A stretch of 6,175 nt of DNA from Lachnospiraceae bacterium UBA1066 (GTDB taxonomy: Bacteria > Bacillota > Clostridia > Lachnospirales > Lachnospiraceae): positions 1-6,175 of the forward strand of contig DCDB01000046.1 in assembly GCA_002316215.1 (NCBI GenBank). Reading direction: 5' to 3'. Positions 4,904-6,175 of this stretch are shown piece after piece; positions within the stretch are counted from its first letter, which is position 1, and every line of letters begins with the position of its first letter. A program made the translations under genes and the position numbers. The notes under the pieces were generated by a model. The model had not been told where the DNA came from. It saw only the letters and a program-made list of their open reading frames with translations, and made no database searches.

Positions 4904-6175
4904 TATTTCCGCCTCCTCCCATAAGAAGCCCGATCTGGTTCTGTGTTGCTTCGCCCTGTGCAAAAATACATTTGATCTGTCCGTCATAGATAACGGCGAT
5001 CCTGTCCGAAAGATTCATAACTTCATCAAGTTCATAGGAAATGAGGAGCACGGCGACGCCCTTGTCGCGCTGTGCCACCAGCATCCGGTGGACATTTTCG
5101 ATTGCCCCTACGTCAAGGCCCCTGGTGGGCTGGACGGCAATCAGAACCTTCGGGTTATTGGCGATTTCACGGCCGATGATCAGCTTCTGCTGGTTGCCTC
5201 CGGATAAGCCTGCCGCCCTCTTCGGCCCGCAGTCCGCCGGACGGATATCATAATCCTTCACCAGCTGTTCGGTAAATTTTTTCATTTTTTCACGGTCGAT
5301 GCGGCCGTGCGGTGAATATTCTTCCGTGCGGTACTTTTCCAGAATGGCATTCTCATAGCACGAAAACTGCAGAACCAGGCCGTTCTTATGACGGTCCTCC
5401 GGTATAGTCACAAGCCCCTCATCCATCGCATGGATCGGCGAAGTATTCTGGATTTCTTTTCCATTTACGGAAATAGTCCCGCTCTCGGCACGGCTTAAAT
5501 TATTGACTGCCTCCATGAGCTCCTTCTGGCCGTTCCCGTCGATACCGGCAATACCCAGAATCTCGCCGGCATGCACCTGGAGATTCAGGCCTTTGACGGC
5601 ATCGATCCCCTGATCATTCTTAACGGTAAGGCCTTTAATATCCAGCACTACTTTTCCGGGCTTTGCCGGTGTCTTGTCGACTACAAGCTTTACGGCATGC
5701 CCGACCATCATATTGGCGAGCGAATCCTCCGTGCATCCGGCAACCGGCACTGTTCCGATGTACTTTCCGCGGCGGATAATCGTGCAGACATCCGACGATT
5801 CCTGGATTTCTTTCAGCTTGTGCGTAATAATGATGACGGTTTTTCCGTCCGCGATAAGATTCTTCATGATTTTGAGAAGATCTTCGATTTCCTGCGGCGT
5901 AAGGACAGCTGTCGGTTCATCGAGGATCAGCGTCTCAGCCCCGCGGTACAGAGCCTTCAGAATTTCAACACGCTGCTGCATGCCGACGGAAATATCCGAA
6001 ATCAGGGCGTCCGGATCAACTTCCAGCCCGTATTTTTTTACAATATCCTGTACATTCTTTTTGGCCTGGTTCATATCGAGGACGATGCCCGCTTTTTTGG
6101 TTTCATTTCCCAAAATAATATTCTGCGAGACGGTGAAGTTCTCGACGAGCATGAAATGCTGATGCACCATGCCGA
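4893..6175 (-). CDS. Nucleoside ABC importer, ATP-binding protein (NupA/YufO-like), 5' end missing
   Basis: This is the cytoplasmic ATPase of a nucleoside importer; it powers the two permeases encoded next. It has two fused ABC domains. Numbering from the Met codon at 6170, domain 1 shows the Q-loop (MVHQHFMLV, residues 1-9), signature (SVGMQQRV, 61-68), Walker B (LILDEPTAVL, 81-90) and H-loop (THKLKE, 116-121). Domain 2 shows a degenerate Walker A (GIDGNGQKEL, 209-218), the IPEDRHKNGLVL stretch (256-267), signature LSGGNQQK (322-329) and Walker B VLIAVQPTRGLD (342-353), with Gln where Glu is usual. The degenerate second site is normal for the sugar/nucleoside ATPase group. The reading frame stays open to the window edge (a Gly codon precedes the Met), so that Met is internal. 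About 85 residues including the first Walker A are missing, judged against a family length near 510. The stop overlaps the next gene by 11 bases. The family is secure; nucleoside as substrate is inferred from the neighbours. Confidence 0.93.
   Translation of the reverse strand, partial: GMVHQHFMLVENFTVSQNIILGNETKKAGIVLDMNQAKKNVQDIVKKYGLEVDPDALISDISVGMQQRVEILKALYRGAETLILDEPTAVLTPQEIEDLLKIMKNLIADGKTVIIITHKLKEIQESSDVCTIIRRGKYIGTVPVAGCTEDSLANMMVGHAVKLVVDKTPAKPGKVVLDIKGLTVKNDQGIDAVKGLNLQVHAGEILGIAGIDGNGQKELMEAVNNLSRAESGTISVNGKEIQNTSPIHAMDEGLVTIPEDRHKNGLVLQFSCYENAILEKYRTEEYSPHGRIDREKMKKFTEQLVKDYDIRPADCGPKRAAGLSGGNQQKLIIGREIANNPKVLIAVQPTRGLDVGAIENVHRMLVAQRDKGVAVLLISYELDEVMNLSDRIAVIYDGQIKCIFAQGEATQNQIGLLMGGGGNNGK
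4912..4919 (-). promoter_or_regulatory. Ribosome binding site of permease 1 (GGAGGAGG)
   Basis: A doubled GGAGG inside the ATPase gene, where it encodes part of its Gly-rich C-terminus, with the nearer copy 8 bases before ATG 4903. It decides for 4903 over the upstream in-frame Met at 4987. Confidence 0.85.

Noticed and set aside
4904..4987. Longer N-terminus for permease 1 starting at 4987
   Set aside because: The 28 extra residues are polar, lie entirely inside the ATPase gene, and the strong GGAGGAGG site points to 4903.
5122..5548. Degenerate Walker A and Gln in Walker B of the second ATPase domain as signs of a damaged gene
   Set aside because: GxxGNGQxEL and the QPTRGLD form are the usual state of the second domain in sugar/nucleoside importer ATPases; the frame is intact.

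Overview
The window holds a single block of seven genes, all on the minus strand and packed almost without gaps. It reads as the downstream part of a nucleoside uptake and breakdown operon. Transcription enters from beyond position 6175 and runs toward position 1. No promoter, terminator, tRNA, rRNA, CRISPR array or insertion sequence was seen. The host is most likely a Gram-positive Bacillota of the Clostridia type, perhaps Lachnospiraceae-like. The reasons are strong AGGAGG Shine-Dalgarno sites before most genes, a NupABC/YufOPQ-type transporter, a Gram-positive type of uridine phosphorylase, and base composition near 50% GC by eye. The genus cannot be told from this sequence.

In order of transcription, 6175-4893 is the ATPase of a nucleoside ABC importer. 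It is cut by the window edge just upstream of its first Q-loop, so the first Walker A is not visible. 4903-3776 and 3783-2869 are its two membrane permeases. A 72-base spacer follows, then uridine phosphorylase (2796-2017), DeoD-type purine nucleoside phosphorylase (2024-1290), deoxyribose-phosphate aldolase (1266-610) and cytidine deaminase (607-53). The last 52 bases hold no recognisable gene body. The substrate-binding lipoprotein (BMP/Med family) that normally serves such importers, and phosphopentomutase (deoB), are not in the window.

The genes form one logical pathway. The importer brings in nucleosides. Cytidine deaminase turns (deoxy)cytidine into (deoxy)uridine. Uridine phosphorylase and purine nucleoside phosphorylase release the bases and give (deoxy)ribose-1-phosphate. 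After isomerisation by a mutase encoded elsewhere, DeoC splits deoxyribose-5-phosphate into acetaldehyde and glyceraldehyde-3-phosphate. Three gene junctions overlap by 8-11 bases and a fourth is only 2 bases apart. At each of these the ribosome binding site lies inside the preceding gene, which points to translational coupling.

The one clearly unusual item is the 5' end of the cytidine deaminase gene. It contains about three in-frame copies of a 39-base repeat centred on a GGGGACTGTCCCC-type palindrome. These add roughly 47 residues in 13-residue repeats (Q-H/Y-R/H-G-D-S) ahead of an otherwise complete enzyme. It looks like a REP-like palindromic repeat that grew inside a coding region without breaking the frame. 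I see no evidence for a wholly new system; the rest is a well-formed operon of known families.
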